Of a DNA stretch of 64,000 nt, positions 1-11,264 are shown in pieces. Source of the stretch: Purpureocillium takamizusanense (Eukaryota > Ascomycota > Sordariomycetes > Hypocreales > Ophiocordycipitaceae); the NCBI RefSeq assembly GCF_022605165.1, contig NC_063079.1:134001-198000 (forward strand), given 5' to 3'. The notes under the pieces were generated by a model that did no database searches, was not told where the DNA came from, and worked only from the letters and a program-made list of their open reading frames with translations. How positions within the stretch are numbered: position 1 is the first letter of the stretch; each line of letters begins with the position of its first letter. A program made the position numbers and the translations under genes.

Positions 1-476
1 CGATGTGCTTGACAGACAGCGACATCTGCTCCTTTTCAGAGGCAACGGCCAGCCGAGCTGCGAGTGACGTGCTGTCGATGGACGGGTCAGCGTCATTGAG
101 GGGCAAGACAATGAGCGCGCTGGAGTCGGCCCTGGGGAGGGACAGCAGCGATTGCGAGGTTTCGTCGGCCGGGTTGCGAACGGTTGCAACGACAGTTGTG
201 CGCGGGCGGAGCAAAAGGTTGGTCGTCAGTTGCCTTCCGATGCCTGCTGGGCGTCAGCGTGAACAACGGCGCGACTGAACGTGCCCCCTGGAGGATTCGT
301 CGTTGTATTGAGGTCGAGCGCGGCGGCGGCAAGGCCCATGGTGTTCCCGTGAGAGTGACCTGCCATTGCTCGAGTCGCGATGCAGCAAACAGACGAGTCG
401 AAACGGCAGCCCTTATCCACGTACGAGACTTACCTCTGTTCGCCCCCGTAATGAGATAGGTCATGTTATTCGCCAT
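1..476 (-). CDS. Short-chain dehydrogenase/reductase, N-terminal part (runs off left edge)
   Basis: Seen: the start codon is at 474-476. Exon 1 (476-434) encodes an N-terminus ending in TGANRG. A 190-nt GT-AG intron (433-244) follows, and exon 2 begins at 243, so the joined protein reads TGANRGIGRQL. That is the glycine-rich TGxxxGxG nucleotide-binding motif of SDRs, placed within the first 20 residues. The continuation through ATVRNP and DADPS matches the beta2/beta3 part of the Rossmann fold in the small atypical SDRs resembling C-factor and sniffer. Family knowledge: these are NAD(P)H-dependent oxidoreductases of varied substrates. The YxxxK active site lies outside the window, so substrate and full length are unknown. 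The intron position and phase (1) are inferred from restoring the motif. Confidence 0.85.
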
Positions 477-1835
477 TTTGAGACTGCTTGATGGTTGTCG
501 CGTCTAACGGTGCGGTGTAAGTCAAGAACTACATGTAGGGTAAGTAGTGCGGAGGGCGGAGCCTCCTTGTAATGCAGCACGAGCGGTAGAGAGAGGGCAG
601 GGCGACTGACACCTCGTGTTGCAAGCGCGGTTCCGTGTGCCTACTTACTCTTCTTGTCTTGCTCTGCGTAGAAAGATGTCGTAGATGTGATGACGGAAAT
701 GAAACCTCAAGAATAATGGTGTAAGTTGTGTGTGAGTGCTACTGGTGCTCAAAACTCGGCTTTTACGCTTTTTATACACGGTGATCCTCCTTCCCCCCGC
801 TCCGCTCCCGCAACTTTGTCAGCTTTATCACTTACGGCCATGTTCCGCTTAGTGGGCGGGTATGTACGAAGTGCGGGTTGCTGACTGCCTGGTCCTGCCT
901 CCGTGCCTACGCGCCCGCTTACGCGATCGCGTTGAATGATGGAAGGGAGCGTGGATCTGTGCGACGTGTAGTAAGTCGGAGCTTTGGGGGGTTGGAAATT
1001 TGGGATGAGGAGAATGAATGAGGCACAAGATTGCGTTGGCGGGGATCGGAGCGGTAGGTTTGCTCCTGGGCAGGCGGGCGGGCGGGTGGGCGAGTTCCCC
1101 GCGATGCGGACGGAGCTACCGGGAGGTCCGGGAGATATCGGCGGGAGGGGGGGGACGGAGCAAGCAACCACACACGCTCGTCTTGCCGTCGATATGGCAG
1201 AGGAGTGTGGGGTTAATGGTTATTACATACATAACATACATAAAATCTTCCCTAATAGGTATGAGTATGCGCGCTGCAATGGTAGCGAGCCATGACGGGA
1301 GGGGGCAAACGGGCCGCCCGGACGGGGAACGACCCGCACCGGGGAGGGACTGGGACGGGACCCACCCCGCCGCTCGCCGGACCGGACCGGACCGGACCAA
1401 ATCACGCATCGTCCGGCCGCACGGGACAAAGGTGCCTGCTTGCTCAATGTCGTCCAGCCGCCTTGCCCTGGCAAGTCCGCGTTAAATTATCCAGTCGCTT
1501 CAGTAATGCCTTTGTCTGCTTCTAAACGACCCCCGGTCTACGGCATGGCACAAGAAAGGGGTTTTCGCTGAGAGTCATCACAATAACTCTCCTGATCACC
1601 TTTTTGGGGCCACTGTGAGACCCCTCAACCTCGTTTTCTGCCGCATGGGATAACGGAGTGCGGCCGAACAGATTCTATTACAGGTTGTATTGGCCTTGCC
1701 GTCTGCACCTGCACTCAACCGTGACCATGAATAGTACTCTGCCCTGCGCATTTCGCTCCAACACGGCCATTGAGGCAAGGCATTGCGCAGGTCCACATGC
1801 AGACACACATGAAAGAACAAGTTGCATCCTGTCAT
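477..1835. other. Intergenic, no gene recognised
   Basis: Only short overlapping open frames on both strands are present, without family motifs or plausible splice chains. It contains a short GGACC tandem tract near 1378-1400 and GC-rich low-complexity sequence at 1070-1160. The first part should contain the promoter of the SDR that starts at 476. Confidence 0.6.
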
Positions 1836-2144
1836 TCATACAATGTACGACGCTTCGTTTGCTTCGCCCCGATTGTCCCTGGTGAAATATCCTCTGGCCG
1901 CAGCGACAGCCAGTGCCGCAAAGTGATCGACACGAGTGAGGTCAAACGAACCATCGTGGTGGTCAATGCACTCATGAAAATGTCTCGCAATGTCATCCCC
2001 ATGTTCTCTGTCAACGTAGCGCACGACTTCTAGGAAGACGGCTGGCGTAAAGTTGCCACCGGTTCCGGCATTTTCGCATTTCTCAATCTGGCCCTTATGA
2101 AACGCCAGCTCTGCGAGCTCTTCAAGCAAGGCGGGGTCAGACAT
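1836..2144 (-). CDS. Hypothetical protein, 102 aa
   Basis: An ATG-started frame of 102 codons on the minus strand encodes an acidic, alanine-rich, well-mixed protein (starts MSDPALLEEL, contains VVRYVDREHGDD and AALAVAAARGYF). Its residue composition looks coding, with helix-like spacing, no low complexity and no signal peptide. I do not recognise the family. The end may not be the true C-terminus, because a splice donor near the stop could extend it. It has no obvious partner; the neighbours on both sides are non-coding. Confidence is moderate to low because the evidence is only composition and an intact frame. Confidence 0.4.
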   Translation of the reverse strand: MSDPALLEELAELAFHKGQIEKCENAGTGGNFTPAVFLEVVRYVDREHGDDIARHFHECIDHHDGSFDLTRVDHFAALAVAAARGYFTRDNRGEANEASYIV

Positions 2145-3571
2145 GGTGTGCTAACGTGTATTCAAAATGTATGATTTGGGCACATGTATCTTTCGAGATT
2201 TCAGGATGATTGCGGCCGCCGCCCGGTGGTGTGGATTAAACGAGATGCTGGAATAGACATTGAGGGCCGAATAGCTTCTCCGTGTCAGTAGGCCGCCAGC
2301 TGTCCCTTATTTATGCAAAGCCTACCGGGCGGTGGCAATTGCCATTTCGGTGTACGATTGGGTAGCTACATTCCGGAATGAAATGCTCCCGGCGTTACTG
2401 TGCACTCTTCCGTTCGGCGGTTACTTCCGCTGAGGCAGCCCTCAGAGCGGGGTGAGTCTGCCGTGGCCGAATTGGACGTCGACCCTCACACTCGCCCTCG
2501 CTGCAAGGCGATGTCAGCATTTGCCGACATTCATGTTGTCAGATCTGGAGGAAACATGACTGAGACCTGAGCTGGGATCTGCGGCGGGATCACCTGGGCA
2601 CAGGCGGCTGGCTCTCCGGGAGAAGGGCAGAGCCGCGCGGTGCCACCGCCTGTCTTATATGATAGGTAGCAATTCGTACGAAGTATCATCACGCCAATAG
2701 GTAGTACTACCGAACAGGGACATGGATACACCCATCCCGTCTACGAAAGTGTCATCACGCAGGCATGCAACGTTGAAGCAGCCCCGCGGGGGCTATTTCA
2801 AGCCTCGTCCATTTAGAGGCCAGCTTTGGTAAACCATCGCGAAGTGCAGTACTGACGCCGATGTCGATAATCGACGCAGCCATGAGGCCCAGACCGCGAC
2901 TGCCGCATATGATGTCTTGCCCGTGAGGCTGACGAGGTGTGTGACCAGGCTTGCAGTAGTTGGGGGGCCTGAAACGGATTGGGGTTGAGATGCGGACGGG
3001 GGGGTCCATCGCTGAACGACGGAGGGAGCCACAATGACCGGTTGGGGGATGAGGTGTGCCTGATGCTCTGATCATCGCGGGTGGCTACAGGGGTCGAGGT
3101 AGAGGGTTAAACATCTCTCAATAGCTCACTGGCATCTCGCTATTAGGTGGTGCATTATTACTTGACACACGCATGGAAGGTCGCGCGTGGGCTGACATGG
3201 CTGGTCCGTTGAAACGGCTAACAAGGCTAAAATTCATGGGGACAGTGTCGCAATATGATGAATAATGGTATCATTGTAAAGCTATTCGCTACGTTCAATT
3301 GCTAATGGGTATTTGGGATCTTCTGTGGTGAGGTTGTGGTCATACTTTCGCCGAAAGCACATTACAGATGTGTCATATGCCAGTCATTCGTTTACTAGTT
3401 CCTGCAGCAAGATCCGAAGCACATGTCGGACTCTGGCCCATGGGGATCAGTACGGTCGCTGTCTCGCTGGACGAGAGAGACACTCACTGCTTTGCTTTGT
3501 ATTATTGTTCTCTTGCACGCGCACGAGTAGCACCGCTTGTGGTACGGAGCTCCTGTTGCTTCTGTCAACGC
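2145..3571. other. Intergenic with degraded coding-like sequence
   Basis: No intact gene is recognised. An SDR-like relic lies on the minus strand at about 2755-2990 (separate entry). The rest holds short unrelated frames. Confidence 0.5.
2755..2990 (-). pseudogene. Possible SDR relic
   Basis: On the minus strand one frame gives SLTGK, the usual lead-in to an SDR beta-1 strand, and the adjacent frame gives CGSRGLGLMAAS, which resembles the TGGSRGLG nucleotide-binding motif followed by the first helix. The two halves are in different frames and no splice sites reconcile them. No YxxxK motif or C-terminal SDR sequence follows. I read it as the decayed 5' part of an SDR gene. Chance resemblance is possible because the match is only about 20 residues. 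Confidence 0.25.
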
Positions 3572-3982
3572 TCACTCATTGAGGGGGTGGGGGTTTGGTG
3601 GCACGGTCGTCGCGTGGCAGCATGCATACCTTGGCGGTGTCTTGTCCTCGTCAAAGGTCGTTGCGTCAGCAATCTTCTGCAGGCAACGGGTCAAGAAGCC
3701 GGGCGGCCGCGGTTGGTCAACAACCTTCGTGGCGTCAGAGAGCCCTGTCGGAGGCGCATCCTCCTCCTCTCGCTCCGACGGGGTCGGTCTGGCGGCGGCA
3801 TGATGCTGCTGTGACGCTTGTGTATACGATGGCGGCGGAGGCGGGTTCGCTTGGCTGCTGAGCCATTGCGGGTTGTACGCGGGAGGAGGAGGGCAGGTGG
3901 CACAGGTGCAGTGTTGACGTCGTGAGACCTGCGGGTGCAGGGCGGCGGCGGGTGGGCTTAGCAGATACCTGTCCATGATCAA
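3572..3982 (-). CDS. Possible small proline-rich protein with PPxY motifs
   Basis: A 136-codon frame (alternative start at 3976) encodes a cysteine- and proline-rich N-terminal half with two PPxY patterns (PPPPAYN and PPPPSYT), then a charged segment (PSEREEEDAPP) and a more globular-looking stretch (RCLQKIADATTFDED). PPxY motifs are ligands of WW domains such as those of Rsp5/NEDD4 ubiquitin ligases. I recognise no domain. The frame could instead be non-coding proline-rich DNA, or the true gene could splice out near the 3' end. It sits 3' of the transcription factor gene, on the same strand. Confidence 0.3.
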   Translation of the reverse strand: MIMDRYLLSPPAAALHPQVSRRQHCTCATCPPPPAYNPQWLSSQANPPPPPSYTQASQQHHAAARPTPSEREEEDAPPTGLSDATKVVDQPRPPGFLTRCLQKIADATTFDEDKTPPRYACCHATTVPPNPHPLNE

Positions 3983-4425
3983 TGTCTCGATGCGTTTCCT
4001 TCTCTCCTTTTTTTTTTTTTGCCTTTATGTCACCGGTGAGGAAGCAAAGCTCAAACCATTAAATAGGAAAACTCTGGTATGGATATTGGCTGAATCACTC
4101 TATAGTTATACGCGAGGCTCGGATCCAGTCACCAGACGTCACGGACACGCTCGGCGAAAACTCGGTGACCCCCTCCATGTTTCGCCGGGCCGCCACGGCC
4201 GGACGTGGGTCCTCGATCCGGACTGGACCCACAAACAGCTCCGGTTGCCCGCGGCCATCTCGGCGAAGACGACATGAACAAGGGGGGAAGGCTGGCGCTC
4301 TATGTAGCCAACACGTCATTGATCAAAATCTCGGCAAAAGAACGAAAACAGAAGTCAACTCAGGGGAAACGACCAAGTCGTCAGTGGCGGGGCGAGACGA
4401 CGACGAGTGGGGGTGCGGCTTCACG
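3983..4425. other. Intergenic, 3' flank of the transcription factor
   Basis: No gene seen. There is a T-rich tract near 4008-4020. Confidence 0.5.
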
Positions 4426-6663
4426 TCACTCAAGGACCTCTTGCACGTGCTGGGGCAGACAAAACGTCTCCGACAAGCCAGCCCAGTAGAAGCCGTTGAG
4501 GCGCGTCATGGCGAGCAGCAGCAGGGGGAAAGCCTTGCTCTGGTCGCGCAGGACGCGCCGCCAGTTCTCCAGCATCTGCTTGGCCTTGAGGGCGTTGTCG
4601 GAGCTCGGCGCCTGGACGAGCAGCACCATGAGGAAGTTGGACACGACGGCGAAGCTGATGCTAGACCCTACATGCAGGCACGGGCGCGTCAAGGTCCTGG
4701 GCGTCAGCACGGTATCTGCACACACACGCACAGCCATATGGGGGAGGACTGGAGGAGGAGGAGGAGGAGGAGGACTGGAGGGAGGAGAAGGAGAAAGGAT
4801 ACGAGATATACGCACACGAGTACCAAAACTCTCCAAAGTCGCTCGAAGACATGTGCCACGTAAAGTTGACGAGGTTGACCGCCCACGTCTGCGCCGCCTG
4901 GTGCAGCTCCTTGACCGTGGCGCTCGTGTCCGTCACGTCGTCGGCGAGGTGCAGCTCAATCTCGGGCAGGTCGGAAAAGTCCCAGCTAAAGTCCTCGAAG
5001 AGGAACCCCGTGTCCTGCAGCAGCGGGCCCTGCTGGTTATGCTGCTCCTCCTCCTGCTGCTGTAGCGACTGGTCCACGTCGATGATCTGCGGCGGTGGGA
5101 GGGACCGCACCGTCGGGCGGAGCAGGGCGCGCCACACGTACACGACGAGCGTCAGGTAGGCAAAGTAGACGGACGCAGGGTACGGGTCGGCGTCGTGGTT
5201 GAGGCTCGCGAGCCTCTCGGAGCGGAACGGCTCGGGGACGGGGATGGTGGAGCGCCATGCGTTGAGGGCGTCGAAAAGGGGCTTTGCGGCTTGGATCGAG
5301 GCTGGCAGGTCCTCGGCGAGCTTCTGGCATGATCGCAGGGAACTACGGCCGTCGTCTTGTCAGCGGAGAGAAGAGAGGACAGGGGGCTGGCTGTCTCATC
5401 AGGAGAACAAGGGCAAACGGCACTTACTACAACGACACCTGCACAGAGTCGGCGACGAGAGCGAGGCGCGCCATGTCCTGGAAGGCCGCCACCGACTTCA
5501 CGTTGGGTCGCGGCACATGCACTGCGCTCGCATACGCCACCGGTTGCTGCTGCTGGTGAGTATCAAAGTCCCCATCGTCCAGGGCGCTCACATCCCACTC
5601 GTCCTGCCGTATATACGGCGGCCTGCCCATGAGCAGCGACAGCCACTTGTCCTCGATATACACGGCCCACCACAGCCGCCTTCGCAGTCTCTTCTCCCAC
5701 GCCGGGATGCCGAACATGCGGCATTCGAGGTGCAGGCCCAGGCTGTGCGCGAGCCCGACCACGGTGCCCATCAAGGACCACACAAACGCCGTGTCCGAGG
5801 CCGCGTACCGCCGGCGGTCCGGCCCCCCCGTCTTGTGCAGGTACAGGAGCGCGGCCTGCAGCACCGACAGGTGCGGGCGGTGCAGCCCGTCCTGCAGGCT
5901 GCGGTAGACGATGCGCCAGACGCGGTCGAGGGGCAGCGCGTCGTAGATGTGCAGCATGGCGAGCTGGTCGTCGTGGACGGCAAAGGGCAGCGCCGAGACG
6001 TACAGGGCGGCGAGCAGGTGGACGGGGAGCGATGCGAGGGTCGCCCGTTGAGGGACCGAGTCCATGTCCGTGAGGCCCAGCTGCGTGCGGGACACGATGG
6101 GCATGATGGGGAAGACGTGTCTGTGGAAACTGCATGTTGGTCGTTAGCTACTATAACAGACGAGAGAGACGAGCCACGGCGGAGGGTCTCAGCGCATCAT
6201 CATCATCATCATCAATGGGGCAGGCAAACCAGCATATGGGACTTAACTTACAGCCGGATGAGTCTCATCCCGTACGCGGGCGGCACCAGCATGTCCAGCT
6301 CCTCGCGCAGCTCCCTCTCCCCAGCAAGACGCGTCTCCCCCGCGGCGCTCTCGCACAGCTCATCAGAGCTCACGAGGAAATGCACGGGTATCTTGTCGCC
6401 GGTCGGGACGCCGCCCGCGTGACGAAAGTGAAGCTTGTGAAAGGTGCGCAGCCCGAGCTCGTCGAAGCGGCAGTGTCTCAGCAGCCAGGGGTCCGACTCG
6501 GAGGAGCCGCCGAGGAGGACCGCGGCGTGCCCCTGTATCTGATCGAGGCTCTGCGACAGCTGCGTCGACGGGCGGTGCGGGTGCGGGTGCAGCGCGGCAG
6601 TCAGAACCGGCGTGCCGAGGGCGTGGGTGAGGGTTCCGCGGTGGGCGAGGTTCTTGCTGGCCG

Positions 6664-6697
<34 letters not shown>

Positions 6698-7273
6698 ATC
6701 ATGGACGACGACCCCGTCGGTGCAAGGGTCGTTTCCATCTCTCGACTCGGGAACAGTAACTGCTTCCTCCGCCGAGGAGGAGATGACCGAGGCGTGGTGG
6801 CTGTGATGATGATGATGGTGGTGGTGGTGTTGGTGATGCCGCGCATGGTGTTGTAGCCTCGCCGAAAGGTCAAAGTCATGACGACCGGCCAGGGGCGAAC
6901 TGCTGCTGCCGTTACTGCTGCCGCTGCCACCACCACCATCGCCTTCATCGCTACGCATTTGACCCTCGCACATGGACGGGGACCGGGTGGTATGCGAAGA
7001 AGACAGAGCCCTCCGATGCGCCGCCGCCGACGCTGCCGCCTGTCCGTGTCCGGGCGCCACCACCATCCTCTTGCGCGGCCTGCCCACGAACGTGCAGTCG
7101 AGGCCGCCCTGTCGACATCTCTGGCAGGGAGGCTGCCCGCCGCCCTCGGTCTGGCACTTGAGCTTGCGCTCGCGGCACCGGTCGCAGGGCCGTTGCCGCT
7201 TCTGCGAGCGGTAGGGACGGGTCGATCCGCCGTGCAGCGGACCGGGCTCCGGAGCAGCGGGCGAGGAGGACAT
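4426..7273 (-). CDS. Zn(II)2Cys6 transcription factor with fungal-specific middle homology domain
   Basis: Four exons: 7273-6252, 6129-5428, 5342-4816 and 4667-4426, giving about 830 aa. The start is the ATG at 7273, just before MSSSPAAPEP. Residues about 27-56 form the binuclear zinc cluster (CDRCRERKLKC, six-residue loop, CQRC, then GGLDC). A low-complexity region follows with a run of 10 Gln (CTG repeat at 6668-6697) and His-rich stretches. Exons 2-4 encode the fungal_trans domain, with characteristic FHRHVFPIMP after the first junction and RLRRRLWWAVYIEDKW further on. The last intron (4815-4668, GTGCGT donor) contains a GGA microsatellite; its acceptor is chosen because it gives FWYSW followed by SSISFAVVSNFL, typical of the family. 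Such proteins bind CGG triplets in the nucleus. It is divergent from the MFS gene, with 0.9 kb between the starts, so local regulation is a reasonable inference. Confidence 0.9.
6668..6697. repeat. (CTG)10 microsatellite, polyGln in the transcription factor
   Basis: Ten CTG units on the plus strand encode ten glutamines on the minus strand at about residues 193-202 of the Zn2Cys6 factor. Length polymorphism between strains is likely. Confidence 0.9.
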
Positions 7274-8183
7274 GCCTGTCTGTGCTTGCCTGTACCTGTC
7301 AATGTGGCGGCTCACTCTGATGTGTGTGTGTGTGTGTGTGTGTGCGTCGTCTCTTTCGCCGAATCCGCTGGTACGCGCGAGGGTGTTCTTGATAGACTTC
7401 CCTGTCACTCCCTATTCGCCACAACAGCCACAGACTCGCAACGACGATGCTGCTGTCTGGTGTAAGAAAGAAGGGCCAACGCTTTTCATCTACTGTCTCT
7501 CTCTCGCTCTCCTCTCATGTGATCCGTCCCCGGCGACGAGGAAAAATTTCCGGCCTGTGACTGGAGCTGTTTGCTATTTTGGCCGAGGGCAGTAGTGTGT
7601 CTTAGTCGGTGGAGTTTACTGTAGGCCGGACTATTCTATCCATGACGAATTTGTTGGCTGTTGGCCGCGCAGAGGAGGCTCGGCGAAAGACGATCCACAG
7701 TGGCGTCGACGGCTGGCCAGAAGCCGCTGCTGCTAGTAGCACGCCTGGACCAGATCCTGCCGCTGACGGAGCAATTTGTCTCAGCTTCGGCCAAAGTGTT
7801 GATGCCCTCGGGTCGGGGGGCGTTTGGCTGCGATGAATCCGTGTACATTGATTGGCTCGGCCGATCTGCAACGGGCAACTCCATCGCATATGCCAGGAGG
7901 CTTAGCTGGCATCGGACCGGTAGTTGGGGCGGCCCAGAGATTTCAGCAGATGGATTGCGTTGGTAATGGGATTAAGTATTGAGTAATGATCTGAGGGCAC
8001 TGCCATGGGCGATGGACTATAAGAACCGTGATCGGGGTGGCTTCCCAGAATGTCAACGGTGCCGGAGACTCTCGTTCCATCAAACAGTGAACAACTTGGA
8101 TGAGAAATCGGGGAATAGCCACAAGTTCTTGAATCTCTCCAATACAAGACAGAGGCTCAATGCGCCAAAACCACACTCCAAAA
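7274..8183. other. Divergent intergenic region between transcription factor and MFS gene
   Basis: This 0.9 kb spacer holds both promoters. It includes a TG dinucleotide repeat at 7320-7344, about 50 nt upstream of the transcription factor start codon. No gene recognised. Confidence 0.6.
7320..7344. repeat. (TG)n microsatellite in the 5' flank of the transcription factor
   Basis: About 12 TG units read on the plus strand. Confidence 0.9.
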
Positions 8184-9758
8184 ATGTTCCAAAGCATTGT
8201 CTCGTGGCTGAGACGGGACAACGATGTACGAAGGCTCCTCCTCCTCCCACCTCCCCAACGCGCCCCATGTTCATGTTGCAACGTAACAACGTACACTGAC
8301 ACACAGACATTGACACACACGACAGGACCAGCCACGTGAAAAGCATCAAGAGTCAACGACCCCCAACTCTACTAGAGACAATAACCTGTATGACTCCACT
8401 TCCGACCCCGAGCAAGCGTCTGACCCGGCCGAGGAGGTGCGGCAACAACAAAAGTCATCACAGTACCCCGAAGGCGGTCGGGCCGCCAACCTGGTCGTCC
8501 TGGGCAGCTTCTGCGCCATCATGGGCGGCCTCGGCCTCATGAACAGCATCGGCGTCTACCAGTCCTGGATATCCTCGCACCAGCTGCGCCACGTCCCCGA
8601 GGGCCAGCGCGGCTGGATCTTCGGCATCTACAACTTCATGGTCTTCTTCTGCGGCGTCCAGATCGGCCCCGTGTTGGACGCACACGGCCCGCGGTGGCTC
8701 ATGCTCACGGGTCTGCTGCTGTACGTTGCGGCGTTTGTCGCGCTGGGGTTCTGCTCCGCGTACTGGCACTTTGTCGTCGTCATGGGAGTCGTCGCGGGGG
8801 CTGCCACGTCCATCGTCTTTGTCGTGCCCGTCGCGACCGTAGGGCAGTACTTCAACATCAGGCGCGGAGCCGCGACGGGACTCGCCATGTCGGGCGGGAG
8901 CCTCGGTGGTGTTCTGTTTCCGCTCGTGTTTGATGCGCTGGGCGATCGTCTCGGGTTCGCCTGGACGACCCGCGTCATCGGTCTCATCACCGTCGTGCTG
9001 CTGGTTGTTGGGTGCGTCATGGTCCGCCCGCGCAGCAAGTTCCGTAAGCAGGCGCAGCGCGACAGCCAGAGCATCCTCCCGGACTTTAAGATCCTGTGCA
9101 GCCCGGCCATATCCCTCGTGACCGTCGGCGTCTTCTTCATCGAGTGGGGCTTCTTCGTCGGGCTTGAGTACGTGTCGTCGTACGCCCTGGCCCACGGCAT
9201 CAGCCGGCGCCTCTCCTACCTCATGGTCGTGTTCCTCAACGCCGGGTCGTTTCCCGGCCGCTGGCTGCCCGGCATCGTGGCCGACAAGTTTGGCCGCATG
9301 AACACGCTGCTGTTGACCAATGTCCTCTGCATGATGTCCATGCTGGCCATCTGGCTGCCGGCGGGGAGCAGCGTGGGCGCCATCATCACCTTTTCCGTCG
9401 TCTTTGGCTTTGCCAGCGGGAGCAACATCAGTCTCGTCCCGGTATGTGTCGGGGAGTACTGCACGACGCAAAACTACGGCAGGTACTACACCACCGTGTA
9501 TACCGTTGTCAGCCTCGGGTAAGTCCGTTGCGTCTATTCTCTCCTACAATTCTCGGGGGTGATGTGTGCTCGTGCGTTCCAGACAGGCTAACCGAGTGTC
9601 GCAGCGCGCTTACAGGCGTTCCAATTGCGGGCGAGATAGTAAGCAGCAGTGGAGGATCCTACCAGGGCCTCATCGTGTTTGCTGGTGCATCCTATCTGGC
9701 GGGGGTCGTGTGTTTCGTCGCCGTCATGTGGCTGAACCGGCCGCGGGCAGGTTCTTGA
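8184..9758 (+). CDS. MFS transporter, monocarboxylate-transporter-like
   Basis: The core frame has no ATG near its start, so a small first exon is needed. I propose 8184-8225 (an in-frame ATG also exists at 8160), an intron 8226-8325 with an ACTGAC branch site, then 8326-9518, an intron 9519-9604, and 9605-9758: about 462 aa. About 12 hydrophobic segments are visible, beginning with NLVVLGSFCAIMGGLG. The stretch IGVYQSWISSHQL and the loop after TM2 (IGPVLDAHGPRWLM) fit the fungal MCT/Mch group of the major facilitator superfamily (riboflavin and monocarboxylate-like carriers). It acts in a membrane, probably the plasma membrane. The substrate is unknown. Neighbours are a divergent Zn2Cys6 regulator and a downstream SDR on the same strand. 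The first exon is inference; the rest is well supported. Confidence 0.85.
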
Positions 9759-10460
9759 TGAAGCGATGACATGGAGACAAAATAGACATGATACCAAATA
9801 GACTCATCAATTCAATCAAAAGTAGAAACCCCTTCTTCAACTGTGCGTGAGCGTCATATTTGCAAGAAGAGCAGTTGCTGCAGCGGATAGGCTGCGCAGA
9901 TGCGCCGTCACGAGACGGGAGACTAGCATCGATGTTGGCACCTTGCAAGCCCGCCCTTGGCTGTAACATGTCGTCAGATCCCGCCTTTTCCGCAAGTCTG
10001 ACAAGTGCAACTCACATGCAGTGGGCGCCGTTGCACAAGCCCAGCCTCCAGGCCTCCTTTGCAGCAGCACGATCGTGTGCGGCTTGACTTGCTTGGAGAT
10101 ACGAAGTAGGTTGCTCCGCATCTCCACGCTCAGCTGTCCAGGTCTGGCATGGCGGCTGGAAGCCACCTGGGACGATGCCAACCGATGATGGACTGGCGCG
10201 AAGGCGGAGGTGGCGGCGGGGTTCCGTCTTCTCCTCCACCGGGGGGCGGCCTGCCCCATCAGGAGAGGGGGGAGGGGGGACGCACGCCTCACGAACATGG
10301 CGGCATTACTTCATACGCCCTTTCGTCACTCCTCGCCGTGCTTCATTCTGCTCCTATCTGACTCTTTGTAGCGCTACCGCTCTCATCAAAGGTGACGGTG
10401 ACCCCTCGGCTGCTTCACGTTCAAACTCACTCCAGGTCATCCGCACGGCTCCAAGACAAG
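9759..10460. other. Intergenic between MFS and SDR genes
   Basis: No gene recognised. It holds GC-rich runs near 10200-10290 and the SDR promoter. Confidence 0.6.
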
Positions 10461-11264
10461 ATGGCAGTGAACATGGAGCAATCGGCCATCTACCCGAGTC
10501 TGCGGGGCAAGACGGTGCTCATCACGGGCGGCGCCGAGGGCATCGGCGCCGCAGCGGTCGAGCTCTTCTGCAGGCAAGGCTCCAACGTCGTCTTCCTCGA
10601 CATTGCCGAGTCTTCTGCCCAGGCGCTCTGCGACAGCATCAAGGCCGTTGAAGGCGCGACGCCACCCGTCTTCATGCGCTGCGACGCCGCCAACCTCGAC
10701 GAGCTCCGAGCCTGCGCCACCAAGACGCTCGAGCGGTTCGGACGCGTGCACGTCCTCATCAACAACGTCGGCGCCGCCGGCCCCAAGACGCGCGTGCCCA
10801 CGTCCGAGGTAACCCCCGAGTCGTTCGAGGCCGACGTCAACGTGAACCTGCGCCACCAGTTCTTCCTGACGCAGGCCATTGTGCCGTCGATGCGGGAGCA
10901 CGGCGGCGGCGGGAGCATCATCAACATGGGGTCCATCACGTGGAGGCTGCCGGCGACGGGCCTGCCCATCTACACGACCATGAAGGCGGCCGTCATGGGC
11001 ATGACGAGGACGCACGCGCGCGAGTTTGGCGAGTGGGGGATCCGCGTCAACAGCATCATGCCCGGCGCCATCGCGACGCAGCGCCAGATCGACACCGTCT
11101 TGACGCCCGAGTACGAGGCGGAGACGATGGCGGGGCAGTGTCTCAAGAGGCGGCTTCTGCCGGTGGAGGTGGCGAGGCTGATGCTCTTCTTGGCCTCGGA
11201 CGATTCGAGCGCCATCACGGGCGGCAGCCACGTCGTTGACGGAGGGTGGTGTGGCGACACGTAA
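10461..11264 (+). CDS. Classical SDR oxidoreductase (sugar or ketoacyl reductase type)
   Basis: Intronless, 267 aa from the ATG at 10461. The open frame extends upstream, but this ATG gives the usual short lead before LRGKTVLITGGAEGIG, the TGxxxGxG cofactor motif. Also visible are CDAANLDEL (adenine-ring Asp), NNVGAAG (NNAG equivalent), SITWRLPATGLPIYTTMK with the catalytic S, Y and K (YxxxK), and a C-terminal TGGSHVVDGGW. Length and motifs are those of a classical 250-residue NAD(P)-dependent SDR. The GSITWRLP segment resembles aldose or 3-oxoacyl-ACP-type reductases of the FabG group. It lies 0.7 kb downstream of the MFS transporter in the same orientation, so it may act on the transported substrate; this is inference. 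Confidence 0.88.
   Translation: MAVNMEQSAIYPSLRGKTVLITGGAEGIGAAAVELFCRQGSNVVFLDIAESSAQALCDSIKAVEGATPPVFMRCDAANLDELRACATKTLERFGRVHVLINNVGAAGPKTRVPTSEVTPESFEADVNVNLRHQFFLTQAIVPSMREHGGGGSIINMGSITWRLPATGLPIYTTMKAAVMGMTRTHAREFGEWGIRVNSIMPGAIATQRQIDTVLTPEYEAETMAGQCLKRRLLPVEVARLMLFLASDDSSAITGGSHVVDGGWCGDT

Noticed and set aside
749..1485. Overlapping frames of 100-155 codons near the left edge
   Set aside because: Mutually overlapping on both strands, repeat-derived, no motif.
5199..6422. 407-codon plus-strand frame opposite the transcription factor
   Set aside because: Crosses the confirmed introns of the real gene and has no recognisable domain.
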